DNA of 64,000 nt, taken from positions 2,418,001 through 2,482,000 of the forward strand of contig NZ_PDJH01000001.1 in the NCBI RefSeq assembly GCF_002564025.1. Direction: 5' to 3'. The notes beneath the pieces are model-generated. The model did not search any database, was not told where the DNA came from, and saw only the letters and a list, made by a program, of their open reading frames with translations. Below, in pieces: positions 36,174 through 45,680 of the stretch. Source of the stretch: Flavimobilis soli. Its GTDB lineage: Bacteria > Actinomycetota > Actinomycetes > Actinomycetales > Cellulomonadaceae. The translations under genes and the position numbers were made by a program. Position 1 is the stretch's first letter, and the number at the start of each line of letters is the position of its first letter.

Positions 36174-37325
36174 TTGTCGCGTTCTGCCCGTCCGCTCGTC
36201 TCGGGTGCCATCGTCCTGGGCGTCTGCGCCCTGACCGTCGGCGGCCTCAAGCTCGTCGCGCCCCTCGGCGACGTCGCGTGGGGGGACCCGCCGCCCGTCG
36301 TCGTCGCCGACGGAGCCGAGCTGCTGGGCGCCGACGCGGTCGAGCGCACCGACGGCGCGGTATCCCGCGGCGAGGTGCGCGAGGGGGCGCCCGTCCCCGT
36401 GACCGTCTCGCTCGACGGCGACGAGCTCGAGGTCACGACGACCGCGACGACCGTGTCCGACCTCCTCGTCGCGCAGGGCGTCGTCCTCGACGGGTACGCG
36501 ACCTCGCACGACCTCGACGCGCCGGTCCAGCCCGGCATGCGCGTCGTCGTCGCGAGGGTCGAGTGGGACGACGAGACCCTCGAGACGGAGGTGCCCTTCG
36601 AGACGGTCGAGGTCGAGGACCCGACGCTCCCCGAGGGGCAGCGCGTCGTGCGCACCGCCGGCCGTCCCGGGTCCGCCGTGACGACGTTCCTCGTCTCCCG
36701 GATCGACGGCGTCGAGGTGTCCCGCAGCGAGGTCGTCTCGCTCGTCGCGACCGCACCGGTCGACGAGGTCGTCCGCGTGGGCACCGGCACGTCGCCCACG
36801 CCGACCTCCGCGCCGACCCGCACGCCGTCTGCGCCGACCGCACCGACGCAGGCGCCGACCACCGAGGCCGGGCCCGCTGCCGACCCGGACCCCGCGGGGG
36901 AGCCGGAGCCCGACCCGAAGCCCGAGACAGCGCCAGACCCGAAGCCTGACCCGAAGCCGACGAGCCCTCCGACGGACGCCCCCGCGGGCACGCCCGGGAC
37001 CACCCCGGCGAGCGCCAAGGAGCTCGCACGCGGCATGGCCGCCGACCGCGGCTGGACCGGCAAGGAGTACTCCTGCCTCGTCAGCCTGTGGCAGAAGGAG
37101 AGCGGCTGGCGCTACCAGGCCGCCAACCCGAGCAGCACGGCACGCGGCATCCCGCAGGCGATCATGAGCATCCACTTCGGCGCTGGCTGGCGGGAGAGCG
37201 CCGCCGCGGCGCGCTACCTCTCGACCCCGAGCGTGCAGATCGCGTGGGGCCTGAGCTACATCGCGAACCGCTACGACGCCCCGTGCGACGCCTGGGCGCA
37301 CTCGCAGGCGAAGAACTGGTACTGA
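36174..37325 (+). CDS. Second DUF348-G5 lytic-transglycosylase-like protein, with Pro-rich linker
   Basis: Protein of 383 aa, a paralogue of its upstream neighbour starting 4 bases after its stop at a TTG. It has an N-terminal membrane helix (GAIVLGVCALTVGGLKLVA), one DUF348 domain and a G5 domain. A 75-residue Pro/Thr/Asp linker (TPTSAPTRTPSAPTAPTQAP and following) is a possible O-mannosylation target. The C-terminal domain is SLT-like: CLVSLWQKESGWRYQAANPS, ARGIPQAIMSIHFG and CDAWAHSQAKNWY. The pair probably arose by duplication and is co-transcribed. Confidence 0.8.
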   Translation: MSRSARPLVSGAIVLGVCALTVGGLKLVAPLGDVAWGDPPPVVVADGAELLGADAVERTDGAVSRGEVREGAPVPVTVSLDGDELEVTTTATTVSDLLVAQGVVLDGYATSHDLDAPVQPGMRVVVARVEWDDETLETEVPFETVEVEDPTLPEGQRVVRTAGRPGSAVTTFLVSRIDGVEVSRSEVVSLVATAPVDEVVRVGTGTSPTPTSAPTRTPSAPTAPTQAPTTEAGPAADPDPAGEPEPDPKPETAPDPKPDPKPTSPPTDAPAGTPGTTPASAKELARGMAADRGWTGKEYSCLVSLWQKESGWRYQAANPSSTARGIPQAIMSIHFGAGWRESAAAARYLSTPSVQIAWGLSYIANRYDAPCDAWAHSQAKNWY

Positions 37326-37393
37326 GACGATCGTCACCGTACCGGTGATCTGCGCGGACGCCACGAAGTCGGCGTGGTCGGGACCTTCAGGGG

Positions 37394-37422
37394 TTGGCGC
37401 ATGATCACGAATCGGTTACGTT
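37394..37422 (+). promoter_or_regulatory. Promoter of rpfB, with a ~280-nt leader
   Basis: TTGGCG at 37394-37399 and TACGTT at 37417-37422 are spaced by 17. The transcript would run about 280 nt before the rpfB start. The rest of 37326-37707 holds no convincing ORF and no ydaO signature. It does contain a GCTGCCG / CGGCAGC hairpin near 37482-37501. Confidence 0.5.
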
Positions 37423-37707
37423 GGAGCGTCCTCACGTCGTGGACAGGGCCCGCGCAGCGCGCAGGCCACGCACTCGAGATGCTGCCGAAGACACGGCAGC
37501 GACCGCGGCGCAGGACCCGGGACGAGGCCCACGGGCCACCCGGAACGGCCGGATCAGCAGCCGACCGTCGAGACGCGTGCGCGTGGCGCACCGGACGTCG
37601 CCCCCCACACAGAAGCCCTCACGAGGGAACGCCTGTGCTGTGACGTCCGCCCTCGGGGCATCGACGGCCGCGCTCCTGTGCCCGGGGAGCTCGACGTCTG
37701 GAACCTG

Positions 37708-38967
37708 ATGCACAACCCCTACCTCCGGTCCGCCGACGCGGCCGACGCCCCGACCGCCCCCCTGCAGGTCGTCGACACCCCTCCCGCGATGCGCTCGCGC
37801 CGACGCAACCGACGCCGTGGAGCGGCGCTCGTCGTCGGCGTCGCAGCCCTCGCGGTCGTAGGTGCGGGAGCCGCCGTCGCGAGCGACGCTCACAAGAGCG
37901 TCACGCTCGACATCGACGGTGACGTCACGAAGGTCAGCACCTGGAGCGGCTCCGTGGCCGGCGTCCTCGCCGAGCAGGGCCTCACGGTGGGCGAGCACGA
38001 CATCGTCGCCCCGACGCCCGAGGCAGCCCTCAACGAGGGCACCCAGGTCACCGTGCGCATCGCACGCCAGGTCACCGTCTCCGACGGTGACACCGAGAGC
38101 ACCGTCTGGGCGACCGGCACGGACGCCGGCGAGGTCCTCGACACCCTCGCCGCCCGCGGCGAGGACGTCCACCTCGTCGCCTCGCGCTCGTCCGAGCGCA
38201 CCGCCCTCCCCGTCGAGCTCCCGTCCGACGAGGCCGTCAACGTCGTCGACGCCGGCGAGGTCATCCCGCTCGCCGCGGGCCCGTCGAACGTCGACGAGGC
38301 GCTCGACGCTGCCGGGGTCACCCTCGGCGAGCTCGACACCGTCGCGGTCGACGTCCGTGACGACGACGGCAGCGAGCTCGAGCCCGGCGTCGTCGGCACC
38401 GTGTCCGTCGTCGTGACGCGCCACGCCGTCGAGGAGCGCACCAAGGTCACGAAGATCGAGCACAAGACCAAGACCGTCGAGGACTCCTCGCGCTACGAGG
38501 ACCTGCCCGTCGTCGTCCGCACCGCGGGCAAGGACGGCAAGCGCACCCGCACGTACGAGGTCACGCTCGTCGACGGCGAGGTCGTCGACAAGGTCAAGAC
38601 GTCCGACGAGGTCACCAAGAAGCCCGTGACCGAGGTCCGCGTCAAGGGCACGAAGGAGCGGCCGGCCCCCAAGGCTGCGAAGTCCTCCGGCAGCACGTCC
38701 ACGAAGTCGCAGGGCAAGGCGCCGTCGTCCGGCGTCTGGGCCAAGCTCGCCGCGTGCGAGTCCGGTGGTCGCCCGAACGCCGTCTCGGCGAGCGGCGCCT
38801 ACCACGGCCTGTACCAGTTCTCCGTCGCCACGTGGCGCTCGGTCGGCGGCAGCGGCCTGCCGTCGCAGGCGTCCGCCGCGGAGCAGACGAAGCGCGCCAA
38901 GATGCTCCAGGCCCGCTCGGGCTGGGGCCAGTGGCCGCACTGCTCGGCGAAGCTCGGCCTGCGATGA
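37708..38967 (+). CDS. rpfB: Resuscitation-promoting factor with DUF348 repeats and a G5 domain
   Basis: Protein of 419 aa from the ATG at 37708; a GTG at 37678 would add 10 residues. A cytoplasmic start and basic patch ([13 protein letters not shown]) are followed by a membrane helix, three DUF348-like repeats (about 55-230), a G5 domain (about 235-315) and a Lys/Ser linker. A ~75-residue Rpf transglycosylase domain is C-terminal: [12 protein letters not shown] with the catalytic Glu, then [17 protein letters not shown]. Rpf enzymes cleave peptidoglycan and promote regrowth of dormant cells. It has its own promoter and a long leader. Confidence 0.94.
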   Translation: MHNPYLRSADAADAPTAPLQVVDTPPAMRSRRRNRRRGAALVVGVAALAVVGAGAAVASDAHKSVTLDIDGDVTKVSTWSGSVAGVLAEQGLTVGEHDIVAPTPEAALNEGTQVTVRIARQVTVSDGDTESTVWATGTDAGEVLDTLAARGEDVHLVASRSSERTALPVELPSDEAVNVVDAGEVIPLAAGPSNVDEALDAAGVTLGELDTVAVDVRDDDGSELEPGVVGTVSVVVTRHAVEERTKVTKIEHKTKTVEDSSRYEDLPVVVRTAGKDGKRTRTYEVTLVDGEVVDKVKTSDEVTKKPVTEVRVKGTKERPAPKAAKSSGSTSTKSQGKAPSSGVWAKLAACESGGRPNAVSASGAYHGLYQFSVATWRSVGGSGLPSQASAAEQTKRAKMLQARSGWGQWPHCSAKLGLR

Positions 38968-38981
38968 GCAGGCTCGACCTC

Positions 38982-39021
38982 GGCCGGGGCCGCACGGGAG
39001 ACCGTGCGGCCCCGGCCTTTT
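38982..39021 (+). terminator. Rho-independent terminator after rpfB
   Basis: A perfect 16-bp GC-rich stem (38982-38997 / 39002-39017) with a GAGA loop is followed by TTTT. It is one of the clearest terminators in the window. Confidence 0.92.
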
Positions 39022-39055
39022 CCGTGCCGTCGCGGTTCCGCGTAGGCTCGTGCCC

Positions 39056-39952
39056 ATGACCGAGACTCCTGCCGCGCTGCTCGGCCCGGCGCAGATCAGG
39101 GCCCTCGCGGAGCGTCTCGGCGTCCGCCCCACCAAGACGCTCGGGCAGAACTTCGTGCACGACGGCGGCACGGTCCGCAAGATCGTCCGCGCGGCTGGCG
39201 TGCAGGCGGGGGAGCGGGTCGTCGAGATCGGGCCCGGCCTCGGTTCGCTCACGCTCGGCCTGCTCGAGACGGGTGCGTCGGTCGTCGCGGTCGAGATCGA
39301 TCCCGTGCTCGCGGCCGAGCTCCCGGCGACGGTCGCGGCGCACCAGCCTGACGCTGTCGACCGTTTCGAGCTCGTCCTCCAGGACGCGATGACCGTCACC
39401 GAGCTGCCCGGGCCGCCGCCCGTCGCCCTCGTCGCCAACCTGCCGTACAACGTGTCGGTGCCGGTGCTGCTGACGTTCCTCGAGCGTTTCGACTCTCTCG
39501 AGCGCGTGCTCGTCATGGTCCAGGCGGAGGTCGCGGACCGCCTGGCGGCGCCGCCCGGTTCGCGGACCTACGGGGTGCCGTCCGTGAAGGCCGCCTGGTA
39601 CTGCAGCGCGCACCGTGCCGCGACGGTCGGTCGCACGGTGTTCTGGCCGGTGCCGAACGTCGACTCGGCCCTCGTGTCGATGACGCGGCGCGAGCCCCCG
39701 ACGACGCGTGCGTCGCGCGTCGAGGTGTTCGCGGTGGTCGACGCCGCGTTCGCGCAGCGCCGCAAGACGCTCCGTTCGGCCCTCGCCGCCGTGACCGGGG
39801 ACGCGGTCCGCACCGAGGAGGCGATCCGCGCCGCGGGCGTCGACCCGACCGCGCGCGGCGAGCGTCTCGACGTCGCGGACTTCGCTCGGGTGACCGAGCA
39901 GCTGATCGAGCACGGGCTGAGCGTCGCGGGGCCGCGCGAGAGGCAGCGGTGA
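39056..39952 (+). CDS. rsmA: 16S rRNA dimethyladenosine methyltransferase KsgA
   Basis: Protein of 298 aa. It shows [10 protein letters not shown], the SAM motif [16 protein letters not shown] and the catalytic NLPYNVSVP. It dimethylates A1518 and A1519 of 16S rRNA. TAGGCT at 39043-39048, 7 nt before the ATG, suggests a leaderless message just after the rpfB terminator. It overlaps ispE by 4 bases. Confidence 0.96.
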   Translation: MTETPAALLGPAQIRALAERLGVRPTKTLGQNFVHDGGTVRKIVRAAGVQAGERVVEIGPGLGSLTLGLLETGASVVAVEIDPVLAAELPATVAAHQPDAVDRFELVLQDAMTVTELPGPPPVALVANLPYNVSVPVLLTFLERFDSLERVLVMVQAEVADRLAAPPGSRTYGVPSVKAAWYCSAHRAATVGRTVFWPVPNVDSALVSMTRREPPTTRASRVEVFAVVDAAFAQRRKTLRSALAAVTGDAVRTEEAIRAAGVDPTARGERLDVADFARVTEQLIEHGLSVAGPRERQR

Positions 39953-40929
39953 CCGGGCGCGGGGGCTTGCGCGCGGCCGACGAGCCGGGCAGCACGGCTC
40001 CTCTCGCCCCCGGGCGGCCCGTCGTGGTGCGGGCACCGGGGAAGGTGAACCTCGCGCTCCAGGTGAGCCCGCTCGGCGCGGACGGCTACCACCGCGTCCT
40101 GTCGGTGTTCCAGGCGGTGTCCCTCGTCGAAGAGGTCGAGGCGAGCCCGGCCGACGGGCTGTCGCTCACGGTGACGGGGCCGCAGGCGGACGCCGTCCCC
40201 GCGGACGAGACCAACATCGCGTGGCGCGCCGCCGTGCTCGTCGCGGAGCGCGCCGGGGTGGACCCCGACGTGCACCTGCACCTGCGCAAGGGCGTCCCGG
40301 TCGCAGGCGGCATGGCGGGAGGCTCGGCCGACGGCGCCGCGGCGCTCGTCGCGTGCGACGCGCTGTGGGGCGCGGGCCTGAGCCGGGACGAGCTGCACGA
40401 GCTCGCGGGCGAGCTCGGTTCTGACGTGCCGTTCGCGCTGCTCGGGCACACGGCGGTCGGGACGGGACGCGGTCACCTCGTGACGCCGGCGATGACGCGC
40501 GGCGAGTTCTGCTGGGCGTTCGGGCTCCGCATCGACGGCATGTCGACCGCTGGGGTCTACTCGACGTTCGACGACCTGCAGCGGGCGGGGACGCTCGCCG
40601 ACTCGTTCGACGAGGAGCCGTCGACCGCGATGATGCACGCGCTGAGGGCGGGTGACGCGCACGCGCTCGGCGCGTGCCTGCGCAACGATCTCGAGCCGGC
40701 CGCGCTCGAGATGGCACCCGGGCTCGGCGAGACGATGGAGGTCGCTCGCTCTGCCGGCGCGCTCGGCGTCGTGGTGTCGGGCTCGGGGCCGACGGTCGCG
40801 GCGCTCGCGCGCTCGCGCCAGCACGCTCTTGCGATCGCGGCCGCGATGACGGCCGCCGACGTGGTCGACGACGTCGCGACGGCGGTCGGGAACGTCCCGG
40901 GCGCGCGGGTCGTCTCCCAGCCCGCCTGA
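39949..40929 (+). CDS. ispE: 4-diphosphocytidyl-2-C-methyl-D-erythritol kinase
   Basis: GHMP kinase of 326 aa in the MEP isoprenoid pathway. It contains [13 protein letters not shown], the ATP motif [20 protein letters not shown] and [12 protein letters not shown]. The GTG overlaps the rsmA stop (GTGA). The first ~20 residues are a loosely conserved extension. The pathway supplies undecaprenyl phosphate for wall and polysaccharide assembly. Confidence 0.96.
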   Translation: MTGRGGLRAADEPGSTAPLAPGRPVVVRAPGKVNLALQVSPLGADGYHRVLSVFQAVSLVEEVEASPADGLSLTVTGPQADAVPADETNIAWRAAVLVAERAGVDPDVHLHLRKGVPVAGGMAGGSADGAAALVACDALWGAGLSRDELHELAGELGSDVPFALLGHTAVGTGRGHLVTPAMTRGEFCWAFGLRIDGMSTAGVYSTFDDLQRAGTLADSFDEEPSTAMMHALRAGDAHALGACLRNDLEPAALEMAPGLGETMEVARSAGALGVVVSGSGPTVAALARSRQHALAIAAAMTAADVVDDVATAVGNVPGARVVSQPA

Positions 40930-40949
40930 CGCGCCCTTCCGCATCGACA

Positions 40950-40990
40950 GATCGCCTGCCTGCACACGTGCGGTGTGCCCATGGGCGATC
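40950..40990. terminator. Compound hairpin between convergent ispE and ABC-F genes
   Basis: An outer 7-bp stem GATCGCC (40950-40956) / GGCGATC (40984-40990) encloses an inner GCACAC-GTGCG-GTGTGC hairpin. No T-run is seen, so it may be a bidirectional terminator. Confidence 0.45.
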
Positions 40991-41060
40991 GGTAACGCGG
41001 GGTGGGGAGAGAGCGGTCGCGTGGGTGGGCGTCCCGGCTCGGGCGGTGCCGCCCGACGCG

Positions 41061-42851
41061 TCAGTCGACGAGCTCTGAGAGCTCGAGCCAGCGGGCCTCG
41101 AGCTCCTCGATCTCGGCTTCGAGGGCGCGCAGCTTCTCGGTGTGCACCGCGAGGCCGGTGAAGTCGCTCTGGTCGTGCTTCGCCATCGTCGCGTGCACCT
41201 GCTCGACCTGGCTCGCGAGCTTCGTCAGGCGGCGGTCGATCGCGCCGATCTCCTTCGTCACGGCGCGCAGCTCGGCGCCCGAGAGCCCGGAGCCCGAGTC
41301 CTCGGTCGGGGTGCCGGACGGGGCTGCACCGCGGGCCCGCGCCGCGTCCTGCGCCTTGCGCAGCTCGAGGTACTCGTCGACGCCGCCGGGCAGGTGGCGC
41401 AGGCGACCGTCGATCACCGCGTACTGCTGGTCGGTGACGCGCTCGAGCAGGTAGCGGTCGTGCGAGACGACGAGCAGGCAGCCGGGCCACGAGTCGAGGA
41501 GGTCCTCGATCGCGGCGAGCATGTCGGTGTCCATGTCGTTCGTCGGCTCGTCGAGCACGAGGACGTTGGGCTCGTCGAGCAGGATGAGCAGGAGCTGCAG
41601 GCGCCGCCGCTGCCCGCCGGACAGGTCCTTGACGGGGGTCGAGAGCTGGGCGTTCGTGAAGCCGAGACGCTCGAGCAGCTGGCCCGGCGTCATCTCCTTG
41701 CCGCCCGCCATGTACGTCGTGCGCTTCGTCGCGACGACGTCGCTCACGCGGTCCTCCCACACGTCCGCAAGCTCGGCGAGCTCCTGCGTGAGGGTCGCGA
41801 ACTTGACCGTCTTGCCGTGCTTGACGCGGCCCGACGTCGGCGAGAGCTCCCCTGTGACGAGCTTGAGGAGGGTCGACTTGCCCGCCCCGTTGACGCCGAG
41901 CAGCCCGGTGCGCTCACCGGGCGCGATGCGCCACTCGACGCCCTCGAGGACGGGGGTGTCGCCGTACGCGAAGCCCGCGTCGACCAGGTCGACGACGTCC
42001 TTGCCGAGGCGCGACGTCGCCATCCGTGCGAGCTCGACCGAGTCGCGGACCGGAGGCTCGTTCGCGATGAGCTGGTTGGCGGCCTCGATGCGGAACTTGG
42101 GCTTCGACGTGCGCGCGGGTGCGCCGCGACGCAGCCACGCGAGCTCCTTGCGCATGAGGTTCTGGCGCTTGGCCTCGGACGCGGCAGCCATGCGGTCGCG
42201 CTCGACGCGCTGCAGGACGTACGCCGCGTAGCCGCCCTCGAACGGCTCGACGATGCCGTCGTGGACCTCCCACGTCGTCGTGCAGACCTCGTCGAGGAAC
42301 CAGCGGTCGTGCGTGACGACGAGCAGCCCGCCCGCGTTCGCGCTCCAGCGGCGCTTGAGGTGGGCGGCGAGCCAGGTGATGCCCTCGACGTCGAGGTGGT
42401 TCGTGGGCTCGTCGAGGAACAGGACGTCGTCGTCGCCCGTGAGCAGCGCGGCGAGAGCGACGCGACGGCGCTGACCACCCGACAGGTCGCCGACGCGACC
42501 GTCCCAGGGCAGGTCGCCGAGCAGGCCGGAGATGACGTCGCGGACCTTCGCGTCGCCCGCCCACTCGTGCTCGGGCGTGTCGCCGACGACAGCGCGGCCG
42601 ATCGTGAGGTCGGGGTCGAGCGTGTCGGACTGGTCGAGCATGCCGATCGTCACGCCGCCGCGGACGGTCACACGCCCGGAGTCGGGGGTCGCGACACCGG
42701 CGAGGAGGCGCATGAGTGTCGACTTCCCGTCGCCGTTGCGACCCACGATGCCGATGCGGTCGCCCTCGTCGACGCCGAGGCTGACGGACTCGAGGACCGT
42801 GCGGTGGGGGAAGGCGATGCGCAGGTTCTCTGCGCCCAGGAGATGAGCCAC
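41061..42851 (-). CDS. ABC-F family ATPase (Uup-like)
   Basis: Soluble protein of 596 aa with two ABC domains and no membrane segment. The first has GRNGDGKSTLMRL, LSGGQRRRVALA and LFLDEPTNHLD; the second has GVNGAGKSTLLKL, LSGGQRRRLQLL and LVLDEPTNDMD. A C-terminal coiled coil (about 530-596) of the Uup type follows. ABC-F proteins act on the ribosome or, for Uup, in DNA or ribosome quality control. GTG 42851 lies 6 nt after TAGGCT (42863-42858). That -10 box overlaps the TAG stop of the upstream marR, so the gene likely has its own leaderless promoter there. Confidence 0.92.
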   Translation of the reverse strand: MAHLLGAENLRIAFPHRTVLESVSLGVDEGDRIGIVGRNGDGKSTLMRLLAGVATPDSGRVTVRGGVTIGMLDQSDTLDPDLTIGRAVVGDTPEHEWAGDAKVRDVISGLLGDLPWDGRVGDLSGGQRRRVALAALLTGDDDVLFLDEPTNHLDVEGITWLAAHLKRRWSANAGGLLVVTHDRWFLDEVCTTTWEVHDGIVEPFEGGYAAYVLQRVERDRMAAASEAKRQNLMRKELAWLRRGAPARTSKPKFRIEAANQLIANEPPVRDSVELARMATSRLGKDVVDLVDAGFAYGDTPVLEGVEWRIAPGERTGLLGVNGAGKSTLLKLVTGELSPTSGRVKHGKTVKFATLTQELAELADVWEDRVSDVVATKRTTYMAGGKEMTPGQLLERLGFTNAQLSTPVKDLSGGQRRRLQLLLILLDEPNVLVLDEPTNDMDTDMLAAIEDLLDSWPGCLLVVSHDRYLLERVTDQQYAVIDGRLRHLPGGVDEYLELRKAQDAARARGAAPSGTPTEDSGSGLSGAELRAVTKEIGAIDRRLTKLASQVEQVHATMAKHDQSDFTGLAVHTEKLRALEAEIEELEARWLELSELVD

Positions 42852-42860
42852 CCCGGTAGC

Positions 42861-43457
42861 CTACGTGGCTCGCGCGGGCCCCTCGGCGTCGTCGAAATGC
42901 GCCAGGACGACGCGCAGGAGGGTCGCGAGCTGGGCGCGTCCTGCGGGGTCGAGGTCGCTCAGGAGCTCGTTCTCCTCGGCGAGGAGGGCGGCGAAGGCGG
43001 AGTCCACGAGGGCGAGGCCGTCGGCGGTGAGGCGCACGATGACACCCCGGCGGTCCTCGGCGGAGCGGTGGCGCTCGACGAGACCGCGGGCCTCGAGGCG
43101 GTCGATGCGGTTGGTCATGGTCCCGCTCGTCACGAGCGTCTGCTGGATGAGCGCGCCGGGGGAGAGCTGGTAGGGCGCACCGGCCCGGCGGAGGGCGACG
43201 AGGACGTCGAACTCCCAGTGCTCGAGGCGGTGAGCGGCGAAGACACCGCGGCGGGCACGGTCGAGGTGGCGCGTGAGGCGCGCGACGCGCGAGAGGACCT
43301 CGAGCGGCCCCACGTCGAGGTCGGGGCGCTCGCGGTTCCAGGCGGCGACGATGCGGTCGACCTCGTCCGAGCGCGTGGCGCGCGTCGTGCTCGTGGCGCT
43401 GCCAGGCACCTCGGCGCGGTCGAGGTCGCGCGCGCGGGTCTCGCGTGGGGCGTCCAT
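42861..43457 (-). CDS. MarR-family regulator, paralogue of the one at 6129-6617
   Basis: Protein of 198 aa with a disordered N-terminal extension of ~35 residues, then RPDLDVGPLEVLSRVARLTR, LEHWEFDVLVALRRAGAPYQ, the recognition-helix region TSGTMTNRIDRLEARGLVER and the wing SAEDRRGVIVRLT. The 43-kb and 6-kb proteins align through the core (RPDLD.....GAP; TMTNRIDRL versus AMTKRVDRL). The ATG is 6 nt after TAATCT (43469-43464), as in the other marR. An operator-like site overlaps this box. Confidence 0.88.
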   Translation of the reverse strand: MDAPRETRARDLDRAEVPGSATSTTRATRSDEVDRIVAAWNRERPDLDVGPLEVLSRVARLTRHLDRARRGVFAAHRLEHWEFDVLVALRRAGAPYQLSPGALIQQTLVTSGTMTNRIDRLEARGLVERHRSAEDRRGVIVRLTADGLALVDSAFAALLAEENELLSDLDPAGRAQLATLLRVVLAHFDDAEGPARAT

Positions 43458-43467
43458 CCGGACAGAT

Positions 43468-43485
43468 TACCTTGACGTCGAGATA
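43468..43485. promoter_or_regulatory. Probable MarR operator over the marR -10 box
   Basis: TACCTTGACGTCGAGATA is an imperfect palindrome centred on GAC|GTC (7 of 9 positions symmetric). It is close to the TATCTTGACGTCAAGATA-type sites known for actinobacterial MarR regulators, and it overlaps the -10 box of the minus-strand marR. Confidence 0.6.
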
Positions 43486-43688
43486 TCTCCGAGACTGTCG
43501 CGGCCGGTCGTGAGATCCTGGTGTCCATCTACCGGGATGCCCGTCCTAGCCCTTAGTCCCAGGGAATGTGACGTAGCCCTCAGTAACGTCTTGGTCAACG
43601 GCGAGTCAGCCCCGTGGTCGGGGCTGGAGCCGGACAACCGAGCGCGCACGCCTCCGAGGCCACGCTCGGCGCGACCAAGGAGGACGTA

Positions 43689-45593
43689 GTGAAGGACTTT
43701 CTGGACCAGGTGACCCTGCCGCCCGCGGTGGAGGCAGCCCTGAGGGCGTGCACGAACATCACGGTGCCGGCGACGCGCGCCGAGCTGTTCGCGATGTCCA
43801 TGGGACCCGACGCGAACGCGGACACGTTCGACGTCGTGTTCCAGGTCCCCGGGAACGGTCTCGTCAAGGAGGCGGACGTCGTCCGCTGCACCAACGGCAT
43901 CGCCGTGAACTACCCCGAGGACTACATGCGGCGCCGCGACCCGGACTGCATGCGCATCGCGGACGACCGCCCGACCGACAAGCCGCGCTTCCGCGACGTC
44001 TACGGGCACGACTTCGCGTCGACCAAGCAGGAGACGCTCGACTGGCTCTCCCAGCAGGACCTCATCGTGGTTCCCTTCAAGGCCGGCGGCCTCACCTACG
44101 GCTCGCCCTCGCTCGCGATCGTCCCCGCCAACTGCGCGTTCTTCGCGACCGCGCTCGTCGACCTCCAGGGCTTCGTCACGTTCGAGGAGCTCGGCGAGTT
44201 CACGCCGCGCTCGATCATGTACGCCGCCCCGCCGTTCCGGCACACGCACTTCGCCGGCCGCCAGGTCGTCGTCCACGACCGCACCGAGACGCTCCACGAG
44301 ATCTACGCCTACAACCTCTACCCGGGGCCGTCCGCGAAGAAGGGCGTCTTCTCCGCGCTCCTCGACATCGGCGAGCAGGAGGGCTGGATCACCGCGCACG
44401 CGTCGTCCGTCCTCGTGACGACGCCGTACGAGAACGAGACCGTCATCATGCACGAGGGCGCCTCGGGCGGCGGCAAGTCCGAGATGTGCCAGGACATCCG
44501 CCGTCAGCCCGACGGCCGCATCCTGCTCGGCACGAACGTCGTGACCAACGAGCCGTACTACATCACTCTCAACGAGTCGTCGCACCTGGCGCCCGTCACG
44601 GACGACATGACGCTGTGCCACAAGGACCTGCAGCCCGGTGACGGCAAGCTCGTCGTGGCCGACGCCGAGGACGGCTGGTTCGTCCGCGTCGACAACCTGC
44701 AGTCCTACGGCGAGGACCCGCACTTCGAGAAGGCGTGCATCCAGCCCGACACGCCGCTCGTGTTCTTCAACATCCACGGCGTCCCGAACGCGACGTGCCT
44801 CCCGTGGGAGCACGAGCTCGACTCCAACGGCAAGCGCTGCCCCAACCCGCGCGTCGTCATCCCGCGTCGCATGATCAAGGACGTCGTCTCCAAGCCGATG
44901 GCGATCGACGTCCGCACGTTCGGCGTGCGCATGCCAGCCGCGACCCGCTTCGACGCGACCTACGGGATCATGGGCATGATGCACGTCGTGCCGCCGGCGC
45001 TCGCCTGGCTGTGGCGCCTCATCGCGCCGCGCGGCGACAAGAACCCGTCGATCGGCGAGTCCAAGTCGCAGACGGACAAGCTCAAGCACGGCGGCATGGT
45101 CGCCGAGGGTGTCGGCTCGTACTGGCCCTTCTCGACCGGCACGAAGGTCGCCGCGGCGAACCTCCTGCTGCGCCAGCTCGTCGAGGCCGACCGCACCCGC
45201 TACGTACTGACCCCGAACCAGCACATCGGTGCCTACAAGGTCGGGTTCGGCGCCGAGTGGCTCACCCGCGAGTACCTGGCGCGTCGCGGGGGCGGCCGCA
45301 TCAACCCGGACAACCTCACGCCCGCGCGCTGCCCGCTGTTCGGCTACGCGCTCAAGGAGGTCAAGATCGACGGCCAGCTCATCCGGCCGACGTTCCTCCA
45401 GCCCGAGTTCCAGTCGCAGGTCGGCACCGACGCGTACGACGCCGGCGCGAAGATCCTCACGGACTTCTTCAAGAGCGAGCTCGTGCAGTTCCTCACCGAC
45501 GACCTCGACCCGCTGGGCCGCCAGATCATCGAGGTGTGCCTGCGCGACGGGTCGCTCGACGACTACCTGGCGCTCACGCCCCTGTACGTCTGA
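43689..45593 (+). CDS. P-loop protein with PEP-carboxykinase-like features, unknown function (DUF4914-like?)
   Basis: Protein of 634 aa. A kinase-type loop HEGASGGGKSEM lies at residues 255-266. Other notable segments are KAGGLTYGSPSLAIVPANCA, FFNIHGVPNATCLPWEHE and HVVPPALAWLWRLIAPRGD. It is not GTP-PEPCK (whose loop reads ...ACGKTN) nor ATP-PEPCK (GLSGTGKTT), though overall character and length recall the PEPCK-like DUF4914 family; this is from memory and unverified. GTG 43689 is chosen for the AAGGAGG 5 bases upstream. No membrane segment or signal is seen. It is divergent from a MarR gene and convergent with tetR. Confidence 0.72.
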   Translation: MKDFLDQVTLPPAVEAALRACTNITVPATRAELFAMSMGPDANADTFDVVFQVPGNGLVKEADVVRCTNGIAVNYPEDYMRRRDPDCMRIADDRPTDKPRFRDVYGHDFASTKQETLDWLSQQDLIVVPFKAGGLTYGSPSLAIVPANCAFFATALVDLQGFVTFEELGEFTPRSIMYAAPPFRHTHFAGRQVVVHDRTETLHEIYAYNLYPGPSAKKGVFSALLDIGEQEGWITAHASSVLVTTPYENETVIMHEGASGGGKSEMCQDIRRQPDGRILLGTNVVTNEPYYITLNESSHLAPVTDDMTLCHKDLQPGDGKLVVADAEDGWFVRVDNLQSYGEDPHFEKACIQPDTPLVFFNIHGVPNATCLPWEHELDSNGKRCPNPRVVIPRRMIKDVVSKPMAIDVRTFGVRMPAATRFDATYGIMGMMHVVPPALAWLWRLIAPRGDKNPSIGESKSQTDKLKHGGMVAEGVGSYWPFSTGTKVAAANLLLRQLVEADRTRYVLTPNQHIGAYKVGFGAEWLTREYLARRGGGRINPDNLTPARCPLFGYALKEVKIDGQLIRPTFLQPEFQSQVGTDAYDAGAKILTDFFKSELVQFLTDDLDPLGRQIIEVCLRDGSLDDYLALTPLYV

Positions 45594-45680
45594 TCGACCC
45601 GGTCGTGCGCGCCGCGATCGCGCACGACCGGCACGGCTGTCCCGTCGCAGGGCCCCGCGCGAGCGGGTCGGCGGGCGACG

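Noticed and set aside
37326..37707. Second ydaO riboswitch before rpfB
   Set aside because: The GGGGTGAA and CAGCTAAC blocks are absent; only generic hairpins are present.
43614..45593. GTP-dependent PEP carboxykinase (pckG)
   Set aside because: General character and a kinase loop suggested it, but the loop GASGGGKSEM and the N-terminus do not match pckG, so it was left as a PEPCK-like unknown.
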